Origin: Chamaesiphon minutus PCC 6605
GTDB taxonomy: Bacteria; Cyanobacteriota; Cyanobacteriia; Cyanobacteriales; Chamaesiphonaceae
Assembly: GCF_000317145.1 (NCBI RefSeq)
Contig: NC_019697.1
Location: 3,196,385-3,260,384 of the forward strand
DNA length: 64,000 bases
Reading direction: 5' to 3'
The notes under the pieces were generated by a model. The model saw only the letters and a list, made by a program, of their open reading frames with translations, was not told where the DNA came from and did not search any database. The translations under genes were made by a program, and so were the position numbers. Of this stretch, positions 43,976 to 53,614 are shown in pieces (position 1 is the stretch's first letter; the number at the start of each line of letters is the position of its first letter).

Positions 43976-45634
43976 ATGAACGAAACTTGGCAACTCATTA
44001 GTGCGGGAACCGAAACTAGTCAACTTATTGCTAAACATTGGCTGCTCGCGCAGACCACTATACCAGTCGCTACCCCAAATATTTCGACAACAGGGATTGA
44101 AAATCTGGCCAGACAAACTGGTGGCACGATCGGAGCCTATTTACCAAGCCTATTGGGCGCGATCGTGACATTATTTATCGGCTGGATCGTGGCTTTTATT
44201 GTCTCATCAGTCGTTCGCAACCTGCTCAAACGCACCGACCTAGATAACCGATTGGGTCGGATGGCAACTGGTAGCTCGAATATGAATACCGAAAAATTAG
44301 TCGGAGACATTGTGTTCTGGCTAATTTTTCTATTTGCGGTACTAGCATTTCTCAATGCACTCAATCTAACTGTTGTAGCGCAACCGCTCAACAATGTCTT
44401 AAACCAGATTCTGGCATTTATCCCCAAATTAGCATCAGCGGCAGCTTTAGCTGCGGTGGCTTGGTTGGTAGCCACCGCCGTAAAAGCGATCGTCGTGCGG
44501 ACTGCTGGCACGATCGTGCCAGCGATGTCACAGCGCATGGCTGTCGGCGACAATCAAGTCTTGCCTAGCGAAACCCTCGGCAATGCCTTGTACTGGTTCG
44601 TATTTTTATTCTTTCTACCACTGATCCTCGACGTCCTCGATCTCAGAGGCCCCTTAGCACCCGTCCAGAATCTCTTAAACGATATACTCAGCGCACTGCC
44701 AAACATCTTTAAAGCAGGTCTGATCGCTCTGGTGGGTTGGTTTGTCGCTCGGATCGTCCGCGAATTGGTGACCAATTTACTCGCTGCGGCTGGAACTGAG
44801 AGACTAGCGGCGAAGATCGGCTTAAATAGAGCCGCTCCCGGTCAATCACTATCGGGATTGTTAGGCACGATCGTCTATGTGATGATTTTAATCCCGACAG
44901 CAGTTGCCGCATTAGATGCACTGCAAATCCCGGCGATTTCTGGCCCTGCAACATCCATGCTCCAACGAGTATTGGATACCATCCCCCAAATCTTAACCGC
45001 AGCGGTAATTTTAGCGATCGCGTTTGTAGTCAGTCAGTTTGTAGGCGATTTGGTTGCCAATCTGCTTAATGGTTTGGGCTTTAATAATATCTTCCGTGCC
45101 TTGGGACTGCATACCCTGCATCAATCTACCCTCAGCGATACTCCCGTTACGCCTGTAACCGGACGCGAACTCGTGCCGCCTTCCACCAAGCAGACACCAT
45201 CAGAGATTGCGGGTTTAGTCGCTCGCGTGGGGGTGATGCTAATTGCGACAGTTGCAGCGACTGAAGTATTAGGAATTCCATCGCTCAACGATTTAGTTCA
45301 GGGATTGTTGCTCATTGCCGGACAAGTCTTAGCCGGAGTACTCGTATTTGCGATCGGTTTATTCCTGGCCAATCTCGCTCAAAGAGTCGTCAGCAGTTCT
45401 GGTACTCATCAAGCACAAATTCTCGGACAAGTAGCACGGTTAGCAATTATCGCCTTTGTCGGGGCGATGGCCTTACAGCAAATGGGCATTGCAGCTAGTA
45501 TCGTCAATTTGGCCTTCGGTCTAATGTTAGGTGCGATCGCAGTTGCCGTGGCAATCTCTTTCGGTTTGGGCGGTCGCGATGTCGCTTCCGAACAACTCCG
45601 CGACTGGTTGGCTGGTTTCCGCGACAAGCGTTAA
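43976..45634 (+). CDS. Mechanosensitive ion channel family protein (TM-helix repeats)
   Basis: 552 residues made of repeated units: each has a pore-like amphipathic helix (GAYLPSLLGAIVTLFIGWIVAFIV; LAFIPKLASAAALAAVAWLVATAV; LSALPNIFKAGLIALVGWFVARIV; LDTIPQILTAAVILAIAFVVSQFV), a charged loop and another helix. This matches the conserved TM_helix repeat of MscS-related proteins. Typical MscS beta domains are not obvious. The end FGLGGRDVASEQLRDWLAGFRDKR matches the amphipathic pore-helix and cap region in many MscS-like proteins. About ten or more membrane helices are expected. A strong terminator follows. A 3' fragment of a second copy lies at 47.2 kb. Confidence 0.88.
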   Translation: MNETWQLISAGTETSQLIAKHWLLAQTTIPVATPNISTTGIENLARQTGGTIGAYLPSLLGAIVTLFIGWIVAFIVSSVVRNLLKRTDLDNRLGRMATGSSNMNTEKLVGDIVFWLIFLFAVLAFLNALNLTVVAQPLNNVLNQILAFIPKLASAAALAAVAWLVATAVKAIVVRTAGTIVPAMSQRMAVGDNQVLPSETLGNALYWFVFLFFLPLILDVLDLRGPLAPVQNLLNDILSALPNIFKAGLIALVGWFVARIVRELVTNLLAAAGTERLAAKIGLNRAAPGQSLSGLLGTIVYVMILIPTAVAALDALQIPAISGPATSMLQRVLDTIPQILTAAVILAIAFVVSQFVGDLVANLLNGLGFNNIFRALGLHTLHQSTLSDTPVTPVTGRELVPPSTKQTPSEIAGLVARVGVMLIATVAATEVLGIPSLNDLVQGLLLIAGQVLAGVLVFAIGLFLANLAQRVVSSSGTHQAQILGQVARLAIIAFVGAMALQQMGIAASIVNLAFGLMLGAIAVAVAISFGLGGRDVASEQLRDWLAGFRDKR

Positions 45635-45665
45635 TTTTCTGACAATAAGTTAATTTTCGCTCCCT

Positions 45666-45701
45666 CAGAAGTCAGTATCGATACTGGCTTCTGATTTTTT
45701 T
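45666..45701 (+). terminator. Rho-independent terminator of the mechanosensitive channel gene
   Basis: CAGAAGTCAGTATC pairs with GATACTGGCTTCTG (one mismatch) and is followed by ATTTTTTTAT. It is convergent with the aldehyde dehydrogenase gene. Confidence 0.85.
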
Positions 45702-45754
45702 ATCTACTATTTATAGAACCCAATTGGGATCTTGGCGATCGAAAGACGCTGAGC

Positions 45755-47143
45755 TTAACCAGTCACAATGCCCTTGAGTTGTTTGAGCTTTTGAGCCGTA
45801 TAGGGGGCATAACGCCAGCCTAAATCTAGCCAAAATTCACGTCTGAGAATACTTTTAAAGTGAGAGAAGGTGTTAAAACTTGCTTTGCCATGGTAGGAGC
45901 CGATGCCGCTTTCGCCGACACCACCGAAGGGCAAGGTATTGACGCCAACCTGCATGACGGTATCGTTGATACAGACACCGCCAGAGGAAGTCGCCTGCAA
46001 AATCCGCTCTTGCTTTTGACGATCGTGACTAAAAAAGTACAGGGCCAGCGGTTTTGGGCGGGCATTGACTCGATCGATCGCCTCTTCTAGCGTGTCATAG
46101 GTCAGAATTGGCAAAATGGGGCCAAATATCTCTTCTTGCATCACTGGATCGTCCCAAGCGACCGCATCGATTAGAGTTGGTGCCAGATAACGATCGTCTG
46201 GATTGTAATCGCCGCCGAGGATAATTTCCCCTTTATCTAAAAAGGCAATCAGGCGATCGAAGTGTCGGCGATGGATAATGCGGCCATAGTCGGGACTTTT
46301 GGCTGGATTTTCGCCGTAGAATTCTTGAATATAGTGTTTGATGCGATCGACCAAATCGTTCTTAATCTGACTCTGAACCAGGAGGTAATCTGGCGCAATG
46401 CAGGTTTGTCCGGCATTGATGAGTTTGCCCCAGGCAATGCGTTTGGCTGCACGATCGAGATGAACATCGCTATCGACGATACAGGGACTTTTCCCGCCCA
46501 ATTCTAGGGTAACAGGAGTGAGGTGTTGTGCCGCTGCCGCCATCACGATCCGACCGATCGCGGTTCCTCCCGTAAAGAAAATATGGTCGAATTTTTCGGC
46601 GAGGAGTTGTTGGCTAACGCTGGCATCTCCTTCGGCAACGGCAATATAGCTAGAATCGAAGGTGTCAGCAATCAGTTCGGCCACCACCCGCGATGTATGG
46701 GGAGCGTGTTCGGAAGGTTTGAGCAGAGCACAGTTTCCTGCCGCGATCGCGCCTACCAAGGGCGACATCATCAACTGAAAAGGATAGTTCCACGGGCCAA
46801 TAATCAGCACCACGCCGAGCGGATCGGGCTGAATCCAAGCCGAAGCGGGAAATTGGTCGATGGGGCTTTTGACCCGTTGCGGCTTGGCCCATGTTTTGAG
46901 ATTTTTGAGGGCGAGGTTAATTTCACTGATGGTCGCAATCTCAAAGTAAGCTTCAAAAGCTGGACGACCGAGATCGGCTTTGGCTGCCTGCAAAATTGCC
47001 TCTTGACGATCGATGATGGCCTGTTTGAGCTTGGCAAGCTGTTCTAGACGAAAGGAGATCGCTTTAGTCTGTTCGGTGCGAAAAAACTCCCGTTGTTGTT
47101 GGACTAGGAGGGGAATGGCGGTGGTAAGGAACTGTTGGGGCAT
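45755..47143 (-). CDS. NAD(P)-dependent aldehyde dehydrogenase
   Basis: Oxidises aldehydes to acids. 462 residues, class-3-like layout with a C-terminal hydrophobic-charged tail (LGWRYAPYTAQKLKQLKGIV). Motifs: LIIGPWNYPFQLMMSPLVGAIAAGN, FFTGGTAIGRIVM, VTLELGGKSPCIVDSDV (catalytic Glu) and NAGQTCIAPDYLLV (catalytic Cys), QEEIFGPILPIL, and PFGGVGESGIGSYHGKASFNTFSH. Similar cyanobacterial enzymes act on fatty aldehydes or apocarotenals, but the substrate is not fixed by sequence. Start MPQQFLTTAIPLLVQQQREFF. It lies between the channel gene and a duplicate of that gene's 3' end, so the locus has been rearranged. Confidence 0.92.
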   Translation of the reverse strand: MPQQFLTTAIPLLVQQQREFFRTEQTKAISFRLEQLAKLKQAIIDRQEAILQAAKADLGRPAFEAYFEIATISEINLALKNLKTWAKPQRVKSPIDQFPASAWIQPDPLGVVLIIGPWNYPFQLMMSPLVGAIAAGNCALLKPSEHAPHTSRVVAELIADTFDSSYIAVAEGDASVSQQLLAEKFDHIFFTGGTAIGRIVMAAAAQHLTPVTLELGGKSPCIVDSDVHLDRAAKRIAWGKLINAGQTCIAPDYLLVQSQIKNDLVDRIKHYIQEFYGENPAKSPDYGRIIHRRHFDRLIAFLDKGEIILGGDYNPDDRYLAPTLIDAVAWDDPVMQEEIFGPILPILTYDTLEEAIDRVNARPKPLALYFFSHDRQKQERILQATSSGGVCINDTVMQVGVNTLPFGGVGESGIGSYHGKASFNTFSHFKSILRREFWLDLGWRYAPYTAQKLKQLKGIVTG

Positions 47144-47231
47144 GACTAGCGGCTAGGAATCGTTTAGACAATTATAATTTTAGGCATCATATCGGCTCGA
47201 GCGGGAGATTCTCACCGAGGCGACACGACCA

Positions 47232-47440
47232 CAAATGGGCATTGCAGCTAGTATCGTCAACTTGGCCTTCGGTCTAATATTAGGTGCGATCGCAGTTGCA
47301 GTAGCCATTTCGTTCGGTTTGGGCGGTTGCGATGTCGCTTCCGAACAACTCCGCGACTGGTTGGCTGGTTTCCGCGACAAGCGTTAATTTTCCGACACTA
47401 AGTTAATTTCTGCTCTATCAGAAGCCATTATCGAGCTTAA
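47232..47440 (+). pseudogene. Duplicated 3' end of the mechanosensitive channel gene
   Basis: From 47232 the sequence repeats 45480 onward almost base for base: MGIAASIVNLAFGL, GAIAVAVAISFGLGG, DVASEQLRDWLAGFRDKR and the stop, and weaker similarity continues into the 3' flank (TTAATTTTCCGACACTAAGTTAAT). One codon has changed (GGR to GGC: Arg to Cys). Upstream of 47232 the similarity ends abruptly. No start codon or complete gene is present; the terminator hairpin of the original has decayed. Confidence 0.85.
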
Positions 47441-47546
47441 AAAGATCCCGAACGGGTCCTACAGATGTAAGGCGATCGTCACAGAGTATAATCGATCGAT
47501 GAACTAGAGATAGTCATCTAATTACATAGAGCGGGATGCAGATACC

Positions 47547-48680
47547 ATGAAACCAACCAGCATTAATTCTGGAGTTATTGCCATATTATGTGCGCTGGGT
47601 GTGGCAGGAATAGTCGCACCTGCAATTACAGTTACGACACCCGTTACCACTACTAAAACGCCACTACCAGTCAATACGCCGCTACCCACCAAAGTTGTCC
47701 CGCCAGCAACCAAAGTTATTCCTAGCACTACCGTAACTCCGACTACCTTACCAGCAACTAATCCTCAGCCTGTAACTACTCCTAATAACCCGCCGCTAGT
47801 TGCCGTACCACCCCTCATCCCAGCGACTCTCAAAAACTTCACGAATGTCTACGGACAAGTACTAGGGGTCAAATTTACCCCCAACCAGCAGCAAAAAATT
47901 GCCCAACGGCTGAGCAAAGACTGGATGACCAATTTGGGAATGCGGAATACTGTCTTTCAAACCATTGCGCTCGAACCCCAAATCGTTAAGGGTACTCTAG
48001 CCGAACGCACTCAAATCCAAACTAAATTAGTCGCAAATCTCCGCCAACAAGCACTCGACGGAGATCGAGATGCACTGTGGCTGGTGTCTTTCTATGATGC
48101 CGTACCTAAAAATTGGCTCGCACCTGGCAAACCACCATTAAATCGCATGACTAGCGACATGAGTGCAGAGGTGCTATGTTTTATGATAAATGAGGTCATG
48201 GGCAAATCTGTCGCTACTGCCGATACCAAGCTCAAGAATGCGATCGCAGCCAAACTCACGGCTGAATACGCTAAAATTCCCGTCGATACTAAACAGGAAC
48301 TATCTAGATTACCTACAAATTGGCTGACATTTAAAAGTGGTCAATGGCTTCGACGCGGTGAGTATTTTCGAGAACAAATGCGGGTGCAATGGGGACAAAA
48401 TCTGGAAGCTTATATTCCCGAAATTAGAGATATAAGTAAACTCAGACGCGATCGATTGGCAAAACTCAAAGCAGATCCTAAGATTCAGTGGAATAAAATT
48501 AGCTCGATCCAACGGCAGGTTGTATTTCAAAAATCCGATCTAGAATTTCAAACTAGCCTTCGCACTCTCCCGCCAGTCACAACAGTTCAATTAACTAATT
48601 ATCTTAACACCATGCAAGTTGGTAATACGATCGGCAATTCGCCTACACGTTATTATTCTTCTACACCAAAAGTTAAGTAG
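47547..48680 (+). CDS. Uncharacterised exported protein with Thr/Pro-rich linker
   Basis: 377 residues, family not recognised. A hydrophobic N-terminal segment (SGVIAILCALGVAGIVAPAI, 8-27) is probably a signal or anchor. Residues 28-90 are a Thr/Pro/Val-rich low-complexity linker (VTTPVTTTKTPLPV..). The rest (about 92-345) is a mostly helical soluble domain (FTNVYGQVLGVKFTPNQQQKIAQRLSKDW, GDRDALWLVSFYDAV, PTNWLTFKSGQWLRRGEYFREQMRVQW). This is likely a periplasmic or surface-exposed protein. It precedes a 143-residue unknown gene by 44 bp on the same strand, so the two may be one operon. Role unknown. Confidence 0.75.
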   Translation: MKPTSINSGVIAILCALGVAGIVAPAITVTTPVTTTKTPLPVNTPLPTKVVPPATKVIPSTTVTPTTLPATNPQPVTTPNNPPLVAVPPLIPATLKNFTNVYGQVLGVKFTPNQQQKIAQRLSKDWMTNLGMRNTVFQTIALEPQIVKGTLAERTQIQTKLVANLRQQALDGDRDALWLVSFYDAVPKNWLAPGKPPLNRMTSDMSAEVLCFMINEVMGKSVATADTKLKNAIAAKLTAEYAKIPVDTKQELSRLPTNWLTFKSGQWLRRGEYFREQMRVQWGQNLEAYIPEIRDISKLRRDRLAKLKADPKIQWNKISSIQRQVVFQKSDLEFQTSLRTLPPVTTVQLTNYLNTMQVGNTIGNSPTRYYSSTPKVK

Positions 48681-48724
48681 CAATCTGTCGATCGTTTGTT
48701 GTAGATCTTGAAGCTCTTATTTAT

Positions 48725-49156
48725 ATGCGTCTGTATCGTCCGATCGGCTATCGGGAGCTAGAATTAATTGCCAATAGTCAGTTTCTAGCTTTCCCGCCGC
48801 GATTGCCATCTCAGCCGATTTTCTATCCGGTTTTGAATTTAGATTATGCAATTCAAATCGCCAAAGATTGGAATACCACCGATCCAAATTCCGGCTATGC
48901 TGGCTTTGTAACCCAGTTTGATGTCGATGATACGTATGTTTTTCAGTTTGAAGTTCAAATTGTCGGTAGCTCTCAAGTTCACAAAGAATTATGGATACCT
49001 GCTGAAGACTTAGTAGAATTCAATCAGCATATTTTGGGTGAAATAAAAATTGTTGCTGCTTATTATGGTGACGGTTTTGTTGGTAAAACTGATACCAATA
49101 CTAATTTACCCATCGCGATCGATCGCTCTATAGAATCGATCGAGTCGGGGATGTAG
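48725..49156 (+). CDS. Uncharacterised conserved-looking protein (ADP-ribosylation/crystallin J1-like annotation in relatives)
   Basis: 143 residues. The start MRLYRPIGYRELELIANSQF and the core FPPRLPSQPIFYPVLNLDYAIQIAKDWN, GYAGFVTQFDV, VHKELWIPAEDLVEFNQHILGEIKIVAAYYG resemble a small bacterial family often given the name ADP-ribosylation/crystallin J1 in databases, on weak grounds. No signal peptide or membrane segment. Immediately past the stop, another frame stays open for about 35 codons (VDLLKLLQHVAANENYSPM..) without its own start. The original C-terminus may have been lost by a frameshift in the GATCGATC-rich stretch at 49120-49150, or this is a separate remnant. Function unknown. Confidence 0.65.
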   Translation: MRLYRPIGYRELELIANSQFLAFPPRLPSQPIFYPVLNLDYAIQIAKDWNTTDPNSGYAGFVTQFDVDDTYVFQFEVQIVGSSQVHKELWIPAEDLVEFNQHILGEIKIVAAYYGDGFVGKTDTNTNLPIAIDRSIESIESGM

Positions 49157-49261
49157 ATTTGCTGAAACTGCTTCAGCATGTAGCCGCAAACGAAAATTAT
49201 TCACCAATGATTCGAGAAGAAGCCCAGAATTATCTAAACTACCCAAAAGAAAAAAGCACTG

Positions 49262-49436
49262 CCTAGTACAATACGGCGGAAATCAAGCTACCATATCTGC
49301 CCCAACTCCCCGCTCTCTGTCTTGTCTTGTCTCGCTGCTTGGTGCGCTCAACCGATTGATGATGGGTTTTGCCGTACTTTAGCCAAACCACAAATACTCG
49401 ATATTTAACAGCATCTACTCTCTACCCTCTAATTAA
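49262..49436. repeat. Intergenic with a CTGTCTTGTC-type repeat
   Basis: GAAATCAAGCTACCATATCT (about 49275) and CTCTGTCTTGTCTTGTCTCGC (from 49316) match the arrangement near 20.85 kb, but the CCGGGAGG hairpin core is missing. No gene is seen. Confidence 0.5.
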
Positions 49437-50414
49437 ATGCGTATTCTTGTAACTGGTGCCAGCGGTTGTGTCGGTCATTATATTAGCGAAACCCTGATCC
49501 AAAATACCGATTACGAACTATTTCTCTGCGTCCGCAACCCTGCCAAATTGCAAGTAGATACGAACGCACGTCCTGGTATCCATGTCATTACTGCCGACAT
49601 GATGGAAATTGAAAAACAAGCTGAGTTACTGAAAACGATCGAGGTTGCCGTTTTGACAGCAGCAGGTTGGGGCGGACAGGAAGCATTTGATATTAATTAT
49701 ACAAAAACTCATGCTTTATTCGATTTGCTCGACCCGCAAGTGTGTCAGCAAGTTATCTATTTCTCGACTCAAAGCGTGCTCGATCGCCAGAATAAATTAC
49801 TGCCAGAAGCAGGTAAGATCGGGACAGATTATATTGTGTCCAAATACCAGTGCTTGGACAAATTAACTCGCGAGCGCAATGCTTCTAATAGTGCCAAAAG
49901 TATTGCCTCAAAAATTACTACAGTTTTTCCTACTCTCGTATTTGGTGGCGATGCAACCAAGCCCTACTCTTATCTCTCTGCCGACTTACCAACTATTTCT
50001 AAATACGCTGGACTATTGCAATGGTTCAGTGCCGACGGTAGCTTCCATTTCATTCATGGCAAAGATATCGCCGAAGTCGTCAGACATCTCATCACCCATC
50101 CCGAAATTGCTGATAAATTCGATCGCCGCATCGTTTTGGGCAATCAACTAGTCCAGGCAGATGCTGGTATCAAAGAGATTTGTGCCTACTTTGGCAAAAA
50201 AAGTCTTTTCCAGATTCCCCTCTCGATCGGGCTGACCAATTTCTTTATTAAGCTATTTAAGATTCAAATGGCTGAATGGGATCGCTTTTGTCTGAATTAT
50301 CGCCACTTTAGCGCGACTAATCCGGTCAGTCCCGCTACCTTTGGCTTGCCCACCTACGCACCTACAATTACCGATATTTTCCGCACGCGCGGTCTGACGA
50401 GCACCGCTAAGTAG
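49437..50414 (+). CDS. NAD-dependent epimerase/dehydratase (extended SDR)
   Basis: 325 residues. Rossmann start MRILVTGASGCVGHYISETL with the extended-SDR GxxGxxG motif. The active-site triad is likely Ser in IYFSTQSVLD with Tyr and Lys of TDYIVSKYQ (YxxxK). FPTLVFGGDATKPYSYL and FHFIHGKDIAEVVRHL fit the substrate and dimer regions. Enzymes of this shape act on nucleotide sugars or on lipid and flavonoid-like carbonyls; the substrate cannot be told. Cytosolic. It stands alone, 183 bp before the ATP synthase operon. Confidence 0.87.
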   Translation: MRILVTGASGCVGHYISETLIQNTDYELFLCVRNPAKLQVDTNARPGIHVITADMMEIEKQAELLKTIEVAVLTAAGWGGQEAFDINYTKTHALFDLLDPQVCQQVIYFSTQSVLDRQNKLLPEAGKIGTDYIVSKYQCLDKLTRERNASNSAKSIASKITTVFPTLVFGGDATKPYSYLSADLPTISKYAGLLQWFSADGSFHFIHGKDIAEVVRHLITHPEIADKFDRRIVLGNQLVQADAGIKEICAYFGKKSLFQIPLSIGLTNFFIKLFKIQMAEWDRFCLNYRHFSATNPVSPATFGLPTYAPTITDIFRTRGLTSTAK

Positions 50415-50597
50415 CCGACTCAGCCAAACTGTCCGTGAGTAGTACCAAATTGATAGCTGTAGGCGATCCCCCACTCACAGTCTCATCTCTAGGCGATTTA
50501 GCGCAATTCTCAGCCGATAAATTTTTTTTAAGTATTGTTACCTGTCGGTGATACAATCGATGATGGTCGATTCGGGATCGAATAACACTAAACCGCT

Positions 50598-51044
50598 GTG
50601 AAATCTACTGACGAAACACCTCAACTGACAGAATTATTAGTTAATGAGGCAACTACACTTGATGAATCTAGTGTAACTCAATCGTCAGAGAACTCGATGG
50701 GTGAGTATCAACAGCTCAAACAAGAGTTGTATCTGATTACTCTAGCAATTACTGCTGTGGCATTTGCTGCTGTGGTTTATTTCTATGGTTTGAGGGTCGC
50801 TGGCAATTACCTATTGGGTGCAGTTACTGGAGTAGTGTACTTGAGACTGCTAGCCAGAGATGTAGACCGCCTGGGTACTGAAACTATGAAGCTCAGCCTC
50901 AATCGTCAAGCACTAGTGGTAGTCTTGATGCTTGTTGCCGCCAAATGGAACCAGTTGCAAATTCTGCCAGTCTTTTTGGGTTTTCTGACCTACAAAGCCG
51001 CGTTGCTGGTATACCTAGTGCGGATACTCTCGATCGCTGACTAA
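50598..51044 (+). CDS. atp1: ATP synthase protein I (assembly factor)
   Basis: 148 residues, starting with GTG at 50598. The first 35 residues are polar; then about four hydrophobic segments follow ([70 protein letters not shown]). It matches the cyanobacterial Atp1/AtpI protein thought to help c-ring assembly. It opens the operon, 87 bp upstream of subunit a. Confidence 0.85.
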   Translation: MKSTDETPQLTELLVNEATTLDESSVTQSSENSMGEYQQLKQELYLITLAITAVAFAAVVYFYGLRVAGNYLLGAVTGVVYLRLLARDVDRLGTETMKLSLNRQALVVVLMLVAAKWNQLQILPVFLGFLTYKAALLVYLVRILSIAD

Positions 51045-51131
51045 AATCTGTCGAATTTAGTCGAGCAACAAGATCGACCACCAATTGCAAAATATTTTGC
51101 TTGGTAAATAATCACTGGAAACAGCTCCTAG

Positions 51132-51890
51132 ATGCACATGTTAGATGGTTTAAACATCATAAATTTCCTGCCCTTGGCGGCATTGGATGTCGGTCATCAC
51201 TTGTATTGGCGACTAGGGAACCTCCAAATCCACGGTCAAGTGTTTCTGACATCTTGGTTTGTGATTGGCTTGCTGCTAATTGCGGCAATTGCTGCGACTC
51301 GCAATGTTCAGCGCATTCCCCGTGGGATTCAAAACCTGATGGAGTATGCCTTGGAGTATATCCGCAACTTAGCCAAAGACCAAATTGGTGAGAAGGAATA
51401 TCGGCCTTGGGTGCCATTTATCGGTACCTTGTTTTTATTCATCTTCTTATCCAATTGGTCGGGTGCTTTGCTGCCGTGGAAGCTAATCCACTTGCCATCC
51501 GGCGAACTAGCTGCGCCAACCAACGACATCAACACTACGGTGGCATTGGCATTGCTGACGTCCCTAGCTTATTTTTATGCAGGTTTCCGCAAACGTGGTT
51601 TGGGATATCTGGCTAAATATATCGAGCCGACACCAATCCTGCTGCCAATCAACATCCTTGAGGACTTCACTAAACCGTTATCACTAAGCTTCCGTTTATT
51701 CGGAAACATCCTTGCTGATGAATTAGTGGTAGGCGTACTAGTTCTACTAGTTCCGTTTATTATCCCGATTCCAGTTATGCTATTAGGGTTGTTTACCAGT
51801 GCGATTCAAGCATTGGTATTTGCAACACTAGCTGCTGTGTACATCGGTGAAGCGATCGAAGGTCATGGCGAACATGAAGAAGAACACTAA
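51132..51890 (+). CDS. atpB: ATP synthase subunit a
   Basis: 252 residues (called atpI in cyanobacterial nomenclature). It forms the proton half-channels next to the c ring in the thylakoid and plasma membranes. The essential Arg lies in [21 protein letters not shown]. Also visible are [38 protein letters not shown] and the terminal [16 protein letters not shown]. Five to six membrane helices. Start [19 protein letters not shown]. Confidence 0.96.
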   Translation: MHMLDGLNIINFLPLAALDVGHHLYWRLGNLQIHGQVFLTSWFVIGLLLIAAIAATRNVQRIPRGIQNLMEYALEYIRNLAKDQIGEKEYRPWVPFIGTLFLFIFLSNWSGALLPWKLIHLPSGELAAPTNDINTTVALALLTSLAYFYAGFRKRGLGYLAKYIEPTPILLPINILEDFTKPLSLSFRLFGNILADELVVGVLVLLVPFIIPIPVMLLGLFTSAIQALVFATLAAVYIGEAIEGHGEHEEEH

Positions 51891-51910
51891 AATTTAGCGA
51901 ACAGTGAGTA

Positions 51911-51977
51911 GTGAATAGTAAATAGTGAATAGTCTGAAGACTCCCAACTCCGAACTCCCAACTCCGAACTCCCAACT
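51911..51977. repeat. Tandem repeats between atpB and atpE
   Basis: GTGAATAGTAAATAGTGAATAGT (a heptamer-type run, 51911-51933) is followed by the 14 bp unit CTCCCAACTCCGAA repeated two and a half times (51941-51976). They lie in the leader of the c-subunit gene. Confidence 0.8.
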
Positions 51978-51984
51978 AAATTAA

Positions 51985-52275
<291 letters not shown>

Positions 52276-52457
52276 TCCGCAAGTCAACGATCGGGGGAAC
52301 GGACAGTGAAGAGTTGGTCAGTCAAGCATTACAGACAGTTTGGATAGTTAGTAATTTCGATCGCTGTAGTTCAAACATGTTCGATCGCCACCTGACTACC
52401 GATTTCTGGGCTGCCGATTTCCTCCTGAGCTAAAATTTTCAAGGAAAGTATATAAAG

Positions 52458-52955
52458 ATGATCCCACAATGGACACTACTGCTGGTACCAGCCGCAGTAG
52501 AAGAAGTAGCCGAAAAGGGTAAACTGTTTGACTTTGATGCTACCTTGCCGCTGATGGCAATCCAAATTGTCATCTTGGTTGCAGTATTAAATGCCCTATT
52601 CTATAAGCCGCTGGGCAAAGTATTAGACGATCGCGACCAATACATTCGCGGTGGTTTAGGCGATGCCAAAGCCAAACTCGCCGAAGCTGAAACGATCGCT
52701 AAAAAGTACGAAGCAGAACTAGCCGATACCAGGCGTGAAGCTCAAGCAGTCATCGCTACAGCTAAAGCTGAAGCTCAAAAAATCGCTGCTAGTCAACTTG
52801 CTGAAACTCAACAAGCGGCGCAAGTTCAACGCGAACAAGCCCAAGTTGAGATCGATAAGCAAAAGCAGTCTGCTTTTACTGCTTTAGAGCCTCAAGTAGA
52901 AGCCCTCAGCCGTCAAATTCTGACTAAGTTGTTGGGAGCTGAGTTAGTTAAATAA
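52458..52955 (+). CDS. atpG: ATP synthase subunit b'
   Basis: 165 residues. It is one of the two unlike peripheral-stalk subunits found in photosynthetic bacteria and plastids. A single N-terminal membrane helix ([20 protein letters not shown]), then [29 protein letters not shown] and a long Ala/Glu/Gln coiled coil to the end. Start [36 protein letters not shown]; a later Met (residue 34) is too close to the helix. Confidence 0.93.
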   Translation: MIPQWTLLLVPAAVEEVAEKGKLFDFDATLPLMAIQIVILVAVLNALFYKPLGKVLDDRDQYIRGGLGDAKAKLAEAETIAKKYEAELADTRREAQAVIATAKAEAQKIAASQLAETQQAAQVQREQAQVEIDKQKQSAFTALEPQVEALSRQILTKLLGAELVK

Positions 52956-53086
52956 AATAACCTGCTAGCCAGATTAAAACAGTTAGTAGCGAACAGTTAG
53001 TCGGAAACCTAAATGTAACCGATCGCTAGTCGCTGGTAACAAATGACCGATACGCCTGTCGAATCGCCCAGTTCTAGCACATATAT

Positions 53087-53614
53087 ATGATGGGAAATTT
53101 CTTATTCCTCGCCACCAGCGAAGGTGGCGGTTTCAGATTAAATACAGATTTTATCGAAGCCAATTTAGTTAACCTCGTTTTGGTCTTGATTTTTGTATTT
53201 GTCTTCGGGCGCAAACTCTTGACAGAAATTCTCACCGAACGCCGTCTGGCGATCGAAACTGCCATTCAAGATACGGAAGCTCGGCAAAAACAAGCCATCT
53301 CCGCCCTAGAAGTAGCCAAGAAAAATCTGGCTCAGGCACAAACAGAAGCTGAGAATATCCGCAAAACGGCAACTATCAGTGCCGAAAACGCCAAAGCGGA
53401 AATCGCAGCCAAAGCTGCTGCCGATATTGAGCGAATGAAAGAACTCGCTGCTGCCGATACCAATACAGAGCAAGATAAAGCCATCGCCGAATTGCGTGCG
53501 CGGGTGACTAAACTTGCTATGGAGCGGGCAGAATCTCAACTCAAAAACCTCTTGAACGACTCCGCACAAGCGCAGTTGGTCGATCGTAGTATCGCTCTGG
53601 TAGGAGATAAGTAA
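53087..53614 (+). CDS. atpF: ATP synthase subunit b
   Basis: 175 residues. A membrane helix (FIEANLVNLVLVLIFVFVFG) follows the FRLNTDFIEANLVN motif; then KLLTEILTERRLAIETAIQDTEARQKQA and a coiled coil of the peripheral stalk, ending NLLNDSAQAQLVDRSIALVGDK. Two Met codons open it (MMGNFLFLA). Its stop overlaps the delta start (TAATG), implying coupled translation. Confidence 0.94.
   Translation: MMGNFLFLATSEGGGFRLNTDFIEANLVNLVLVLIFVFVFGRKLLTEILTERRLAIETAIQDTEARQKQAISALEVAKKNLAQAQTEAENIRKTATISAENAKAEIAAKAAADIERMKELAAADTNTEQDKAIAELRARVTKLAMERAESQLKNLLNDSAQAQLVDRSIALVGDK

Noticed and set aside
46523-47047. 174-residue ORF antisense to the aldehyde dehydrogenase gene
   Set aside because: A shadow of the dehydrogenase coding frame with no recognisable domain.
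51911-51977. Regular repeats that might suggest a CRISPR array
   Set aside because: Units are 7 or 14 bp, directly adjacent, with no unique spacers and no cas genes anywhere in the window.
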